Source of the DNA: Rotaria macrura
Lineage: Eukaryota > Rotifera > Eurotatoria > Philodinida > Philodinidae
NCBI GenBank assembly: GCA_900239685.1
Contig: OENT01000066.1
Coordinates: 1-64,000, forward strand
Length of the DNA: 64,000 bases
Direction: 5' to 3'
A model generated the notes under the pieces. The model saw only the letters and a list, made by a program, of their open reading frames with translations, ran no database searches and was not told the DNA's origin. Below, piece after piece: positions 9,980 to 24,900 of the stretch; position 1 is the first letter of the stretch; each line of letters opens with the position of its first letter. A program made the translations under genes and the position numbers.

Positions 9980-10990
9980 ACAAGGATGTCATCGCAGTGC
10001 GGGGGTGGGAGAGTTGTTTGTGTGATACGGAGGTTCGTTGGCGTCAAGAGCTCAAGCACACGATGGATTTGGCAGGTGGATGAGGAGTCCTCTGTGTGGG
10101 ATTCAGGTGGTTTTGCCCCAGAAGCTGGGAATTTTCGTGTTTTTCGATTTTGTGTTACTGTTTCGGATTTGCTGGCATGTGGATTTGGTATGAATTTTAT
10201 TGATAAGGATAGTATTTAGGAGGAGTGTTGTTCAAGTGGCTATATGTTTTTGGTGAAAGTGTGTATTTCAGTTCCGTGATGTTGTCTTGAAATGAATTTC
10301 CTTCTGCCGAGTGAAAAGGTAGTTAGGTGAATGAGGTAGTTTTGTGAAAAATTATCGTTAGTGGTGAATGCTCATGTGCGAAATTGAATATGAAGATTGA
10401 ATGGGTTGAATACTGTCTAAGTATGTTGTGTCAATAAACAGTTAATTAATGATTATCTATGTTGAGAATTTTACAAACCACATCTATTTATTCTTCTTCT
10501 TGAATGGAAAAGGAGTGGAGTCTGTATAGTTTATCTTCGAATAGAATGGGCGAGGAAATTCCCTCTCGATTTCGAGGGGGTAATATAGTCAGTGCTCAAT
10601 GTGTGTGTGATGTTGCATCGTTCTTCAACTGATTTCATTGATAATAATCTTTTTATGAGAAATGGTTGTTATGATATATAATGATAACGTTACAACCTGT
10701 TCTCTTCGGTTTTTATCGTCTTCTGTACTGCCTCATTTCTTTGTTTGTTTCTTAGTGTTTTTCTGTCTGCTCTAAGGTGTAGTCATCTGTAGAAAGTAGG
10801 ATATGGAAAACAATGACACTAACTGTACATAAAATAGATGAAGACGAAGATGTTGTGGCAGTGCTAATCTCATCAAATGTTTATAGTAGTCATTGACCTT
10901 ACTATTTTGACATAGTCATAAATGAAACTGTTGTTGTACCATGAAGTAATGTATAAACTTTATTCATGGCGTGAAATTTTTTATCCATCT
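9980..10990. repeat. Second copy of the satellite-associated G/T-rich tail
   Basis: Collinear with 1.93-3.11 kb. It starts at the GTTTGTGTGAT match (near 10014) and ends with the block near 10890-10975 containing TTGACCTTACTATTTTGACA and CTTTATTCATGGCGTG. The two ORFs of 76-89 aa at its start have no family resemblance. Divergence between the copies suggests an old duplication. Confidence 0.65.
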
Positions 10991-12919
10991 AAAACAGTTT
11001 ATAAGGTATGGATGTCAGCCAGTGGGTGACTAGACGGTACAGAAGTTTGTGAGCGCGTGATATCGAGTGGGTGAAAAATTAGAGCACAGGGGGAGAAATC
11101 TGTTACTTCCATTACTGGAGAATTGTAAAACCTCTCCTTCATTCCAATGCCAACACCCACACCACTGAAATTTCAAGAAAAAAGCCTTTTTATATATTTC
11201 GATCTTTCGGTTTAATTTGTTCAACCAAAGATGAAACTATACAACAAAGGAATTTTTCTACATTGAAACCATATTTACAATAATATTTTTGTGAACTATA
11301 TCAATAAATTCAGCGATTTAACGAGATTTTAATCATAAACATGTAGTTCCCTTGCCATAGGCAACATTTATGGAAACTTAAACATTTTTAGATATAATGA
11401 AGATTATATTGAGCATGTTTCAAGAGGTGTCTTCTTTGTACTTATTAAGTACTACTTAATAAGTAGCCTTTTGTCATTTCCAGAGGTTAACTCAAAAATT
11501 TCGAGAAATCTAACATTTTCTAGTTTTCATCCGTTTAACCGACTGGTAACTTGTAATTAGAAATAGCCCTATAAGTCGATAGCGATGCTTGCACTTAATG
11601 AAATCCAATAATATGTACAAGAGTTCTGTTTTGGTGTTTCATTCGACTATTCATAGAAATGTAATGGAACTTGAACTAGAGAAAGCACGTTGAAGAATAA
11701 GTCTGATGAATATGATTTTGAAGTTCATATTATTTTAATAATACACAGGAATTTTATTCTTAAAGTTATCATAAATATTCTACTCTGTATTTATGATGAT
11801 ATTACGGCTTTCATCGTATTAGAAAACACATTGTTTACGAACATGTAAACGTGTAAAAGGTCATATTGTATTGCATCATTCATCAACTCTATCATGGATG
11901 CAAATAGAAATGATTGAGAAATAGTTGTAAAAATTTAATGAACGCCGATGAAAAATCGTAAACATAACAAAAGGTAATATGATTTCTGAGTATCAACCAA
12001 TCACTAACTGTTGGTATGCTGACACAAACTCAACGTATGTTCGTTAAATTTATCGATGGAGACTTCTCAATAACTATATTTGTTCCAGACATTAACCTGT
12101 ATATTATTTCATGTCCCACGGTCCTATCTTTATACATGCCGTTCGGACTTCATAGCCAATCGATGTGATTAAATTTCAAATTGAAAAAAGCACCAATGTG
12201 ATAAGATCTCTGAAATTGGCATAGTTATAGTTTTTGGCTGAGTGCTGGTGTTCAAGAGAGAATATTGAGATTTTCATTCATGTTCAAAATCGATTGAATA
12301 CACTGCCTAATTTCTGATTTTATGAAAGTATAAAGATGATCTCGAAAATTTCCATTAAGAAGAATAATAATCGCATTAGTTTATTAATATTGAAAAACAA
12401 AGAATTTGTAAGATAACAAGTAACATGTCATAGCTTACAAAAAGCAAACTTTCTTGAATGAAAGAGAATTAGGGGTGTTGGAGTTTTTCAAACAAAACAC
12501 AATGCATTCATAATCATTTTTATTGCCCGTGTCTTTATTGTCGTGACTATTTTATATAATTTTTTTTATTTTGTTTGTAACTTGAAAGTAAATTAATTAT
12601 TTTCGTTCAACAATTTCCCGATACACGACATACTATGTTTTAAGAAAATGCCCCGATGTATAATATTGATTCGTTTCTTACTCTAAAATAAGGTATTGAC
12701 GTCGTTGAAATGTCAAACGTTATTTCTCTATAGGCATTTTGCTTACGCTGTTGATCATGAATGATATGATTAAAACAAGTATGACTTTTCTCCCTGGGGT
12801 TTAGAAAGAAACATTCTGAAACACCTTTCTTTACTTCATTCACTCATTTATATCGACAGACAAGCAACAGTCGATTCATTTATAAATTACAAGAGAAGTT
12901 CATACGTAGTGCCGGCATC
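10991..12919. other. AT-rich spacer upstream of the polycystin gene
   Basis: No gene was recognised over about 1.9 kb. ORFs of 64-67 aa on the minus strand resemble nothing known. A lone TAGGGGTG near 12470 has no partner end. The promoter and 5' untranslated region of the polycystin gene should lie near 12.8-12.92 kb, but no specific core motif can be defended. Confidence 0.5.
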
Positions 12920-15900
12920 ATGAAGATCCCGGTTCTACTTGTTTTATTGTTAATCTTCATTGAGAAAAGTCTTTGTGTTCATATGAATGGTAAGTTCATC
13001 GTAGAATTTACAATCTTGTATTTCGTTTTAATTAGATGGAAGAACTCTTTTCAATCGTTCTGAAATCAAACCTGAATCCGACGGTTATTATTATGTATCA
13101 AATTATGAATTCAAATGTTTTCGACAATTGTTAACTTGTTCATCAAGTGGATGGTCATTAAGATTTAACTTACGTCTTAATCCATTTACGATTCTTGATC
13201 GCGAACGTAAATATTTATTATTTAGTACAGGAGCACACGAACCACACGGTGATGGTATATCAATTTATTTATATCAATCAAAAAATACATCATATCTTGA
13301 ATTCGGTCTCAAAGAATTTCGTGACGATGAATTTGCTTACTACTGGCAAATTGAAGCAGATCTAGAGGTTAACAAATGGATTGATGTTGTAGCAACAATC
13401 AAAGAACATACAACATCGAATGGACATCATCATCGAATGACATTATTTTTTGATGGCCATATTTATAAAGAAACACAAGTTGAAAATTATACAGAAGTAT
13501 ATGTATTCAAATACGATAGTTTACATCCGAAAGTAGTTGTCATCTATGAAAATGAAACAGGTTTAGCTAGATTTGATGAAATCAATTACTATGAAAGAAT
13601 TTTATCCGAACAGGAAATCAGCAATGGTTTGTATTTTGATTGTAGTCATTTCTGTCTATATGTTTGAGTTTAGTTTCTTCGGATCGTGTTTCATTGGGAT
13701 GTTTGAAAGAAAATGGTCTTGTTAATCAATATATGATTCCAGAAAAATATGATAATTGGCATCGATGTCGAGCAGAATGTTACAATCGTCGAATGAAGGT
13801 TTTAGAATGCCTATTCCATTGATCTTTCAATTCATCTATTTCTGTTCGTTTTTCTTCATGACAGATTGCACTTTATTCATCAATAAATGGACGATGTGGA
13901 TGTGTTTCAAATACATTTGAATTGGACTCTTCATTTAAATACGAGAAGAGCTTCTGTGAATGTTCATTATCAGCATTGAAATCAAATAAAAAATGTGCAG
14001 ATAATGGACGATGGCATGTTATATCCGTATCAAATGTCATCGATTTAATTGACAGTGAAGTTGGTATGTCGTTTAGTCTAGTTTTCTTTGTGGACAAGTT
14101 GTTTTTCTATGAATCAACATGAGAATACTGGCCTTTCCAGTTCATAATGTGTGAAAATATGATTGACATTGAAGATTAGTTTTTCAATCTAATTGGCATA
14201 CAGATTCAACTAATTATTTCAGACTAGACTTTTCATGTAAAACAAAAACATAAGTTGAATCTTTGTAAGCAATAATAAATTGAAGTAAGATGTTCTCGAG
14301 TAACAACTGGATCTCATGGTATATTAAATCTCTATGGGAGCGTGATTAGTCGAGAAATTCTATCGAAAGATAATTTGTTGTAGGTCTTGAAATACGTTTG
14401 GCCGATTCGACGTTTCTTGTTCAAGGCAGAACAAGAGTTCAAATAAATGAAGGTGTTGAAATCGTTGTTTCAGTGAAAAACGAACGAAATCTTGCTTCCT
14501 TAACTGTCTATGGTGATATCGAAGGTCAAGATACAAACAATGCTAATTCAAGTTCAAATGAAATTTATATCACTGCCGGTGTTGTAAGTTCGATGATCAT
14601 CTTTCTTCATCTTCCTCTATCAATCTATGTTTTTAACTTCAAAAAACAAAAAGGTTAATCTTTCATGGAAAAATGAAGGTTCAAAAAAAGTTCAATTTCG
14701 TGCAGATTATCGTCGAATGGTTAATAATGAAATGGCCGAATATCGTACAGTTTATGTCGATGTTGTTTTTGTAAAAACTGATTTACCATTAAAATTTATT
14801 AATTTGTCGCCAGATAATCGCAATGGTCATTATTATCAAAATTTCACTGTACAAACCTTTGGTAAATAAAAGCAGATTGATTATCGAGATGTTTTTTAGA
14901 AAGATCTTTTTTTCCGTGTTGTTTTCATAGGAAGTGTACCAATCAATTGTACACTAGATTTTGGGGATGGACATCGTCAAACAAATAGTACAAGTCGTCA
15001 TCAATACTACACAGCTCATTTTGCACAAAACTATACGCGTTATGGACAATATAATGTTTCAGCTCGATGTTATAACGAACGCAGTTCGAATGTAACACAT
15101 TTAGTACGAACAGTTCGACGTGAAAATATGAATCGAAAAATGATCATTCATAAAGATTTGATTGAAACAAATACAATAGCACGATTCAATTTAATATCAC
15201 GTGAAGATTATGCATTTCAAAATCCTAATTGTCTACATTTAAGAAATATAATGACAAATGACAAAATGAAATTGATCTGGAGAAAGAAATCTTTGGAAAT
15301 TATTCCAAATGAGGTAGGACAAAAACAAAGTACTACAAGTTGTTGTCTCCAAAGGATAGTAATTTCTAATTAATACCTTTCAGTTAAGCATTAATGTTGT
15401 CTATCTGTGATATTTTGAAAGAGTTTCTATCCATTATACAAAAATATGATTGTCGATTACTTTGATAGTTTCTTCTGTTATATTTAAAAACACTTTAATC
15501 TGCTTTTTTTCCTTATCAGCTGTTACCTGTTGGCAAACAATTCTATCAACTTGAATGTGATTCAGTTCCATTACAAGTATACTCTATTAATGTTCAACCA
15601 GCAATACGTTCTCTAGACATTGAGGCATCGCAAACGATAATTAAAACAGGTCAATCAATTCAATATTCTGTAACTCTTGAACCCTCAATAGATATAACAA
15701 TCATATTCGATTGTGGAACATCTAAAACACCATTAGAAATTCTTCACATTTCGAAAACTGATGGTACATCGTCGATTCTTGTTGCCAATTGTACTTATAG
15801 TAAATCTGGTCAATACCAGCCGTTGGTGAGTGCCGTCAATCGTGTTAGTGCAGTCAATCAATCCATACGTATCGATGTCGAAGAACCATTATCACTGTTT

Positions 15901-18900
15901 AAAGTTGATATCGAAGATCGTTCCGATATAAATCAATTGACATCAGTTATTATTCACGCATTAGAAAAAATACCATTCGAAGGTTTATTTACACTGACTA
16001 TTATTGATCATGCAAATATTACTGGAAAAAATTCAACACGCAGTGAACGTATACAATTATTAGGATCAAATAATTATACTGAACAATTTTATATGAATGT
16101 AACAACATATGGCAGACAAACATTACATGTACGCGGTGGAGATTATCCAACGATACGTGAAGCACAAGCAACATTCACAGTTGGTACAGATATAACAACA
16201 AAACCACAAGTTTACATTCTAAATCAAATGGCTATTGTCGATGAAGATTTGATTTGGATTGATATTCAATGGATGAATGGCATTGGTTTTGATATCAAAA
16301 TCGATTATGGAAATGATAACAACATTGTTCTATATTATGGACAATTCATTACAAGTTCATTCAATCGAACTATGAAGAAAAACTATGGAACTAATGATCT
16401 ACAATGGAAACTGATGAATAAAAAACGATTACAAATTGGATACAAGTAAGGCACCTTGTTACATTTGAGATATCGTCAGTAGTGAACAACATGTGTAACG
16501 GACATGTTGTGATCGATTTGGTTTGCAGCGAAACCTAGTTGATAGTGGAGACAATATACCGATAGGTAGAAACGATTTATTGTTGCATGTATAACTTGAA
16601 GAGAAATGCAAAGAAAAATGAGGCTAGCGAGGTTTGATAAACGTACAAGAAAAGTGAAGTTGTTTTTCGAAACATGTATTTATTTTCAAATAATTCATTT
16701 TTGTAGGTTTACAACAGTTGGCACATACAAACTTAGTGTAACTTTCGTTCAACCATCAACAAAATTTCTCACTATTGAAATTGCATGCCCTACAGTAACG
16801 ATCGTGAAACGAATTACTCAACCTGAAGATACGTGCTTTCAAGAACAATTCTTCTCCCTAACATCTCCGAATGCTGTCAATAATATAAGTGCATCATCAC
16901 CTGTACTTCTTTTACCCTACAGTCTTCAACATAATCTTGAACCAGTAATAATAACAACATGTCCTGAAAATGATCTAATCTATTCATTTTATCTCTTGTC
17001 AATTGATGCATCTACCTGGAAATATTCTCGTACACAACGTTATTCAAATCAAATCAATGAATCATTCGAAGAAACATTAATATCAAAAGAATGTTCGGAG
17101 CTTGGGCATAAATCAACATTAGCTATCGAGCCGAAATCACTTTCACATGGTTATTATTTAGCTGTTTATACTATTAGCACAGGTTCAAAACAAGCAGATT
17201 TTCGACAGTTCATTCAACCGATCGAAATCGTACGTTCAGACTTTAGAACAACATTTGGTGGAAATGAAACGATAACAATCGATGGACATCATGTTCAATT
17301 AGATTTTTATTCGTCAACAACTGATCCTGATACAATTGAATTTGATCGTCGTAAACTTAATTTTACTTTAATATGTTATCCTCAAGACATTCAATCATCC
17401 ATATTCATTCCCAATACACTTGAATTAGGTTCAACAAGACCAATAGGAACTAATCCACAGAATGTGAATAGTTGGTCTATACAATGGCATAATTTAACAT
17501 TGATTACACGTCGTGCAGAATTAAATATTCAAATCTATGAAAGTCAATGTTTTACATCAAAAGCACAACACGAGAAAACAAGAGAATTAATTCAGTTTGA
17601 TCCAAAAACAAAAATATTTAATGTTAGCGAGAACGATTTAGAACTTGATAATCGAACACTCAATTTCTTACTGATTATTCGACACAATAGTGATGCACGG
17701 CAATTGATTATACGTTTAGAAGTTGATAGACAAATATCTTATACATTCGATACAGCAGATTTAAGTGCATTGGAAGAAGTCATGGGTAATTTAGATGATT
17801 TAGCTGCAGCAAATCCACAAAAAGCAGTTCAATTAATTTCTGGTTTAGCCGATAAACTAAATGAAATGAGTGATAATTCTGTAAGTGAGATTTTTATCGT
17901 ATCGTATTTTTTATTGAATATTCTTGTCTAACATAGACTATGGGAGAAATGGATGAAGCAGAAGCGAAAGCAGTCAACGATCGAATGGCAGCTGTAAGTT
18001 TGAAAGAAACAATATTCATTGAAAAGAATTAGTAAAAACACGGACGAACAAATCATTTTTTAGATGCGATCTAAAATGTTATCTTCCATGGATACAGTCT
18101 TGGATTCTGCAAGCGATCCAGGTATGGTTGATAAAGCTCTGAAAGCTAGTGCAACAGTAACAGCAAACAGTGAACAAATGCCATTGAACAATCAAGTTCG
18201 TCAAGTTGTTTTTTGATTGTGTGCATTTTATTGATGAAGTTCGACTTTTAGGAAAAGGGAGCTGGTCTCATCGAAAAAGTGGGTTCCAAAGTAAAAGATA
18301 TGGAATCAGCAGATGAGAATACAGTCACTGAGCTAGCTACATGTTTGTTAATTTATCTACTGTTTTTCTGTTCTTTTAATGCAAAAGAATTTCGTCGATT
18401 TTAGCATTGATGGATGTCGGTGGTAATGTTCTTCAAGCTGCATCTAAAACTGTTTCAAAAGACCAAAACAATGATCCTGGTGCAGTCATTGAGGTTAATA
18501 GAAATTGATGTATATTCAAGTAGTATGCTTATATGTATATTTATAGAATCTTGAATCCGAATTGAAAGAAACAGAAGCTGATGAAACTGATACGAAAGTT
18601 CTCTATGCTCCAACGTCATTCTATGATGCATGTGATGATTGTGATACATTACCTGAAGAACGATGGGAAGAACTTCGACATAAGTTAGAAGATCAACAGA
18701 AAACAATTGTGGAAGGCCGAGAACGAGTATTTCATTTATTTGATTTCCTGTATTCTACGACTTGATTGTCGTTTCCTTTCATAGGCATCAAATATTGCCA
18801 AACGAAGTGCTGGGGGTTTATTTACAGTTGGTGATGCACTGGCGAATCGTTCAACGACAAACGATTCAAAAACAATCGAAAGTAAAACGATGGCTATGAC

Positions 18901-21900
18901 TTTTGCAAAAGCATCGCCTGACGGTAAGATCAGTAGTTTTTGTTTTCTCTTATATTTCTGGTATCTATTTCAAAATCTTGTATTTGTCGAATAACAGTCA
19001 GTAAGAAAGAGAATCCTAAGCAACACCAAAGACTGACGAGTTTTGAATGAAGACATTTAAAAACAAATGTTCTAAAACTCCTTCCTCTCTCTTGTTATCT
19101 ATTTAACAGCCATGTTACGAAACAGTTCAATCCAAGACCAAAGAGTTTTATTCAAAATATTACGATATTAGGATCAGAGTCTGTCAAACGACGTCCAAAT
19201 AAGAAATATTTTATTCAGCATGATAATCGAGACATTTGTACTTGCTTTTACTAAAGATGACAGATTAATTCAGTGAAACAAGTTATGCATGCTCTCTTAG
19301 CATGGATTACGCGTAAATTAGCAGTCAAAATATTGTTTTTAGAAATTGGAAAACTTATATTTTAAAATGAGCATTTCAAGAGAAAAAAACTATATAATTT
19401 TACTTTGAAAGGTGGATCGAGTGTATCAGCAGGTGACACAAGTATTCGCTTACCTGGTTTATCTGATTTAAATTCTGATTCTGATGGCGGCAATGTTTTG
19501 ACTAAAGTTCTCGAATCAAAAGATAATCCATATTCAAGCGCTCATGGAGGTTCGAGCGTACAAGGAAGTGTTGTCACGATTATTTTGTCACGACCAGATG
19601 GAGGAGAAATGCCCGTAACGAATTCAACTGCACCAATATCAATTCGTTTGACAAGACCCGTTGATAAACGACCGAAATTTCAAGAGTACGAACTACATGG
19701 AACATCGTTTCAATATCATAAAGTTAGTTTACCAGAAGACAATATGACACTATCCATCTATGTTGCTCCTAATAATGCACCGATGGATATGTTTGCTATT
19801 TACATTTCATTTGATACAAATGAAACATTATTGGAATCACCAACGGAAACAAATTTTGATTTACTCTTTGTTTTACCAAATAACACAGCGGTAAATTCAT
19901 CAGATATTAATCCGGACGATGAATACGAATTGCGGCATACAGTTTTTATGCCACCGGGTGTTCATCTTGGTAATGGTACTTATATTATTGGTGTTCGATT
20001 AATCAGTTAGTATTGGTTTTGTTTTCTAAAAACAAATACTCTTTTGTTTCTATAATAAAATAAATTTTAGATGCAAGCACATCTATGAATTTAACGGAAT
20101 ATAATTCAAGTTATACAGTAAATATGTACGTATCAAAATGTCAATATTGGGATGACAAACGCTTTGTATGGAGTTCTGAAGGATGCGAAGTAAATGAATT
20201 CCTTTTTTGATTGAATATGTGATATAGATACGAACTGTATTTATGCACAACTAGGTCGGTCCTACGACAACAATAAAATCTACAGAATGTCTCTGTCGAC
20301 ATTTAACAACATTTGGCGGTGACTTTTATGTTCCACCAAATACAATTGATTTTAAAACAGTTTTTAAAAAGTTTAAAAAACTTCATGAAAATGCTGCTGT
20401 GTTTAGTACTGTTATGGTTATTTTTGGTCTCTATATAATTGCAGCTGTTTGGGCAAGAAGAAAAGATAAAAAAGATCTAATCAAAGTAAGTTATTTCGAA
20501 TCGTTTTATTCTGTCATAATGAGAAAAAAAACTAAATTTCTCATGATCACCGGTAAAAAGTAAACGAACTCAAGTAGTTTACTACGACGACAAATCATTA
20601 GAAAGATGTATCGATCTCGGCACCGATATGTAAGCTTTCGAAAAGAGAAACTCAGAGTGACCTTATTATAAATTTGATTATCAAAACGTTGATTAGAGGT
20701 ATGACTTAATAGACGTCTTTCTGAAGAAATCGTTGAGAATATGATGATTTCAGTAAACAGTTCAATGATCCTATTTGTTCTTTTTGGTCTTAGTCATAGT
20801 GCTTGGCAAGAGTGTGCTGGAATAATTTAATTGTAAAATTTCTAGAAATTAACTAGAGGATATCGAGGACAGTGTTCTATTTCTGAACATAACTATTGCA
20901 CGTCTATGTTGAAAAAGTTATATTGCTTTCTTACCTGTTAATTACTAGAACTATAGGAACCAAAATGTATCCAACAGAACAAAAAACGACATGTTTTGAA
21001 TTACTAACTCTTTGATGAACATTTCACATATGTTCATTATCGAGTATTTCTCTGCTGCAAGTATTTCTTTTTAACATAGAAGCATATGAATTTATGTTTT
21101 AGTGGACAGCAGCACCATTGATGGATAATCTTCCAATTGATACTTACTATTATTTAATTACTGTGCATACTGGCGTCGGGAAAGAAGCTGGTACAACATC
21201 AAATGTCAGTTTTGTTATGTCTGGTGAATCATCGGATAGTGGTGTACGAAAATTATCTGATGGAAAAATTCATGTAAATTGCCATTTCAGATTTAGAACT
21301 TGAATATTTATCGTGCATATCTTTATGATGCTGTCAAACTGAGTTGTTGCTATACATATCCCATATCATACTAGCAAAGTTTTCCGTAGATCATTCAGTC
21401 CGTTTCGAATTCTGTTTTGTTCCAGAAAGTGATATATCACTTGAGATTATACAAAAGGAATTGAATATTGATTTAAGAAAACCAAACTGGTTTTTCCGAC
21501 AATCCTATTCTATGATATGACAATCTGCTTGAGGTTTTATTTCGTTAAGTTTAGAAATTTTCTAGAGATACCTAGAAAGCTAAATCAATCGTCTGTTAAT
21601 TCTCTTTACAGATTCCTCATTAAATCTTAATAAGATTATGTATTACATTTATTTTGTCGATAAAGACTCTCAGAGGATGTATTGAAATGTTCATGAAGGG
21701 GATGGTGCCTAGTTCAGAAGATTGTTCTCATATCTAGACTGAAACAAATTACTGTTTCTTTTTTTTTTGAAAGGAATTCAAATCGGGAAGTGTTCGAAAT
21801 TTTCTTATGAGTGTGGAATCACCACTGGGTCCATTACTTTATCTTCGTATTTGGCACGATAATTCGGGTATTAAAGAAAGAGCATCATGGTATTTAAATA

Positions 21901-24900
21901 TGGTTAACACCATGGATTTACAGACTGGAGAAAAGTATTCATTATTATCTTGTTTTTGATTTTCTTTTACTAAATTTGTTCTTGTCTTGTTAGGAGTTAT
22001 TTTCTTTGTGACAATTGGCTTGGTGTTGAAAAAGGAGATGGTCTTGTTGATCGTGTTATTCCATTAGCATCAGAAAAAGAACTGAAAAGTTTTGCACATC
22101 TTTTTACTCAATCTGTTAAGAAAAAATTTAGCGATGGTCATCTTTGGTTTTCGGTATTTTCTCGGCCAGTTCGCAGTAATTTTACACGTTTACAACGTAT
22201 TTCATGTTGTATATCATTATTATTTTGCACTATGATATCCAACGCCATGTTCTATCGACAAGATACAAGAACAACTGAAAATAAAGCCGGTGTTTTAGTG
22301 AAAATCGGTCCAGTTCAATTTACGTTAGCCCAACTTTGGGTTAGTTTTATTGGCACATTAATTGTTTTACCAGTCAATTTAATGATCGTTACATTATTTC
22401 GTAAAGCAAAATACAGTGAGAAAACATTAATAACACATCAATTGAAAACAACTGAACGTCGAAAAAAGCGATTGCAAAAAGATGAACAACATGAAAAAAC
22501 ATCCAGGTTCGTCAGATGTATCGATAGTTAACATTAGTTTTGTTTCTTGACATCATAGTAAGCAGTAGAACTTAATAATAAGCACCTATAGTAAAATAAA
22601 CAGAATCTTTTTGGATGATTTCACTAGTGTCAAATTCCATAGTCAAAATTGTATCAATATATTTATTTAGATTCTTCTCACGAACAAAACATCGTTCGAA
22701 AAATTCTAAAAAACTTGACAACAATGAACTAGAACGTATTCCAGCAATACCATTAGTTGAAGATAAAACAAGAACACTTCCACATTGGGTGATTTATATT
22801 GCGTGGATATGTAAGATATAAAAATGAATTAAACGTATTCTTTGTGTTAAAACTACAGATTTGAATTTGTTTTCTTGAAGTGGTAATACTGAGTATTCTT
22901 ACATGTTCATTCTTCATCATTCTCTATTCATTGGAGTGGGGTGCTAAACGAGCAAATGAATGGTTAATGACAATGATGCTTTCATTTGGTCAATCAATAC
23001 TTGTTATCGATCCATTGAAAGTGTTTTTTATAACTGCAATAATAAGTTTTCTTATTCGTCGCCCATATGATGATGATACACTTGATTTCAATGATCCGTT
23101 CACAGGCACATTAGTACCAAATAATAATCTAGCTGATAATGATGGCCAAGATGTTTTTAGTGATTCTCAAATTAAAGGTAAATTTGGAATACTATCATTG
23201 AAGTGTATTCTCTCACGATCGCCAGAATTTTCATATTTTCTTTCGAGACTGATACTCTTTCGAGTTGCATACATGAAAAGACAGTCGCAATATTACAGTT
23301 TCCCATAGTTACTCATGAATGACTTTTCAACATCGGCGATGATATAAAAACACAATAATCTGGTTTTTTTTAGCGTTCGACTCATATCTGTGACTTACTA
23401 GATGAATAAAGGAAAACTTTTCCCATATGAGTATTGATGACCTTGTTTAAAAAGATGCGGTTTCAAATTATACTAAAGAAATTATTTCATCCAAGAACTC
23501 TACGAGATACTTGCATATATCCATGAATATCATTGATCTTTGATACCCTCCAAATAGGTACAAGAGAAGGATTTGTCTTTGAATTTAAAAAAAAATTAAA
23601 AAGAATTTAAGTAACTATTTCTTTGTCTATTACATTAGAAGTGGCTCGTCAACGTCGGATTCGATTGTTTGATTTACGTCCAATTGATTCGAATGAAATG
23701 GCTCGTGCTCGTGAACAACGTTTACGTGAAATTAAAATGGGAGAAATAATTCGTGAAATAGTTGTTTATGTATTTTTTACTGTCGTTCTATTGTTTCTCT
23801 CATATCAAGCACGAGATACAAACTCTTACGGTTTATATCGGGATACAAAAAATTTAATTGTCACAGATGATTTTCATGGTGTTGACTCAATAAGTGCATG
23901 GTGGGATTATTGTGATAATGTGTTATTGAAAGGTCTCTATGCTCAAACATGGTACAATAATAAAAACTTAACATGGAGAGAAAAATTAACAACTGGAAGT
24001 CGAGTTTCGATGCGTGTTGGTGCACCACGAATCCGACAATTACGTGTCAAAGAAAACAGTTGTCGAGTACATCGACGTGTTAAACATATTATAACTCATT
24101 GTCGAGATGATTACAATTGGGTCGATGATGACACGAAAGATTATACACCACGATGGGCAGAAGTTTTGAATAAAACTGCAGCAAAAATGACTGATGAATC
24201 GAACGATGGCAAAAAACGATGTAGAACACCATGGTGTTATCAAGTGAGTTTCATACTAATGATGCACGGAGAAGAAACAAACCTATTCAAGAGATTTTCA
24301 ATTAATATTAGTTTACTATGGTTGTGGTCTGTGTATTTATTTTCAAAGACGAATTTCTTCATTCATGTTATATTTAATCAATGAGCAGGATTAAGTTAAC
24401 GTTATCTGTCAGCCACGGTAGTTCGTTTGATATGCATTGAGAATTCTACCTGGTAGCTTTGCCGATTCCTTTTACATCGGATCTTTCATAAAGAAAAAGA
24501 GCAATATAAAACTACTAGATGAGAACGGTAGGTGTTCTCATGAGAAAAAGTTTGTATCAAAGCATACAAATTCATGGTGTATCATGATTTGGTAAAGAAG
24601 TAAAAAACTATTTTTCAAAAAAACGAGTTTTGTATCATGGTACAACAATCAGAATGGTATGAATCATTTTATATTTTATTTGACTCGAATCATGCTTGAC
24701 AATTTTGAGTATCGGTAATCTTTGTCATTGTCTCCGTATCAACGTAATACATAAGCAAATAGTATCATCTTTGATTAAAGAAGTGTTTCTGACAAGTTTT
24801 TTCTTCCCATTATGAAACAATCTATTGCTTTTTTATGTGACTTTCTTTTCTAGAGTAGTGCTCGTACAAAAAGTGGCCCTTTAAAAGCAATTTATAAAAC

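Noticed and set aside
12469-12485. TAGGGGTG end resembling the hAT-type MITEs
   Set aside because: No inverted partner or 8-bp duplication was found nearby; it may be a chance match or a solitary remnant.
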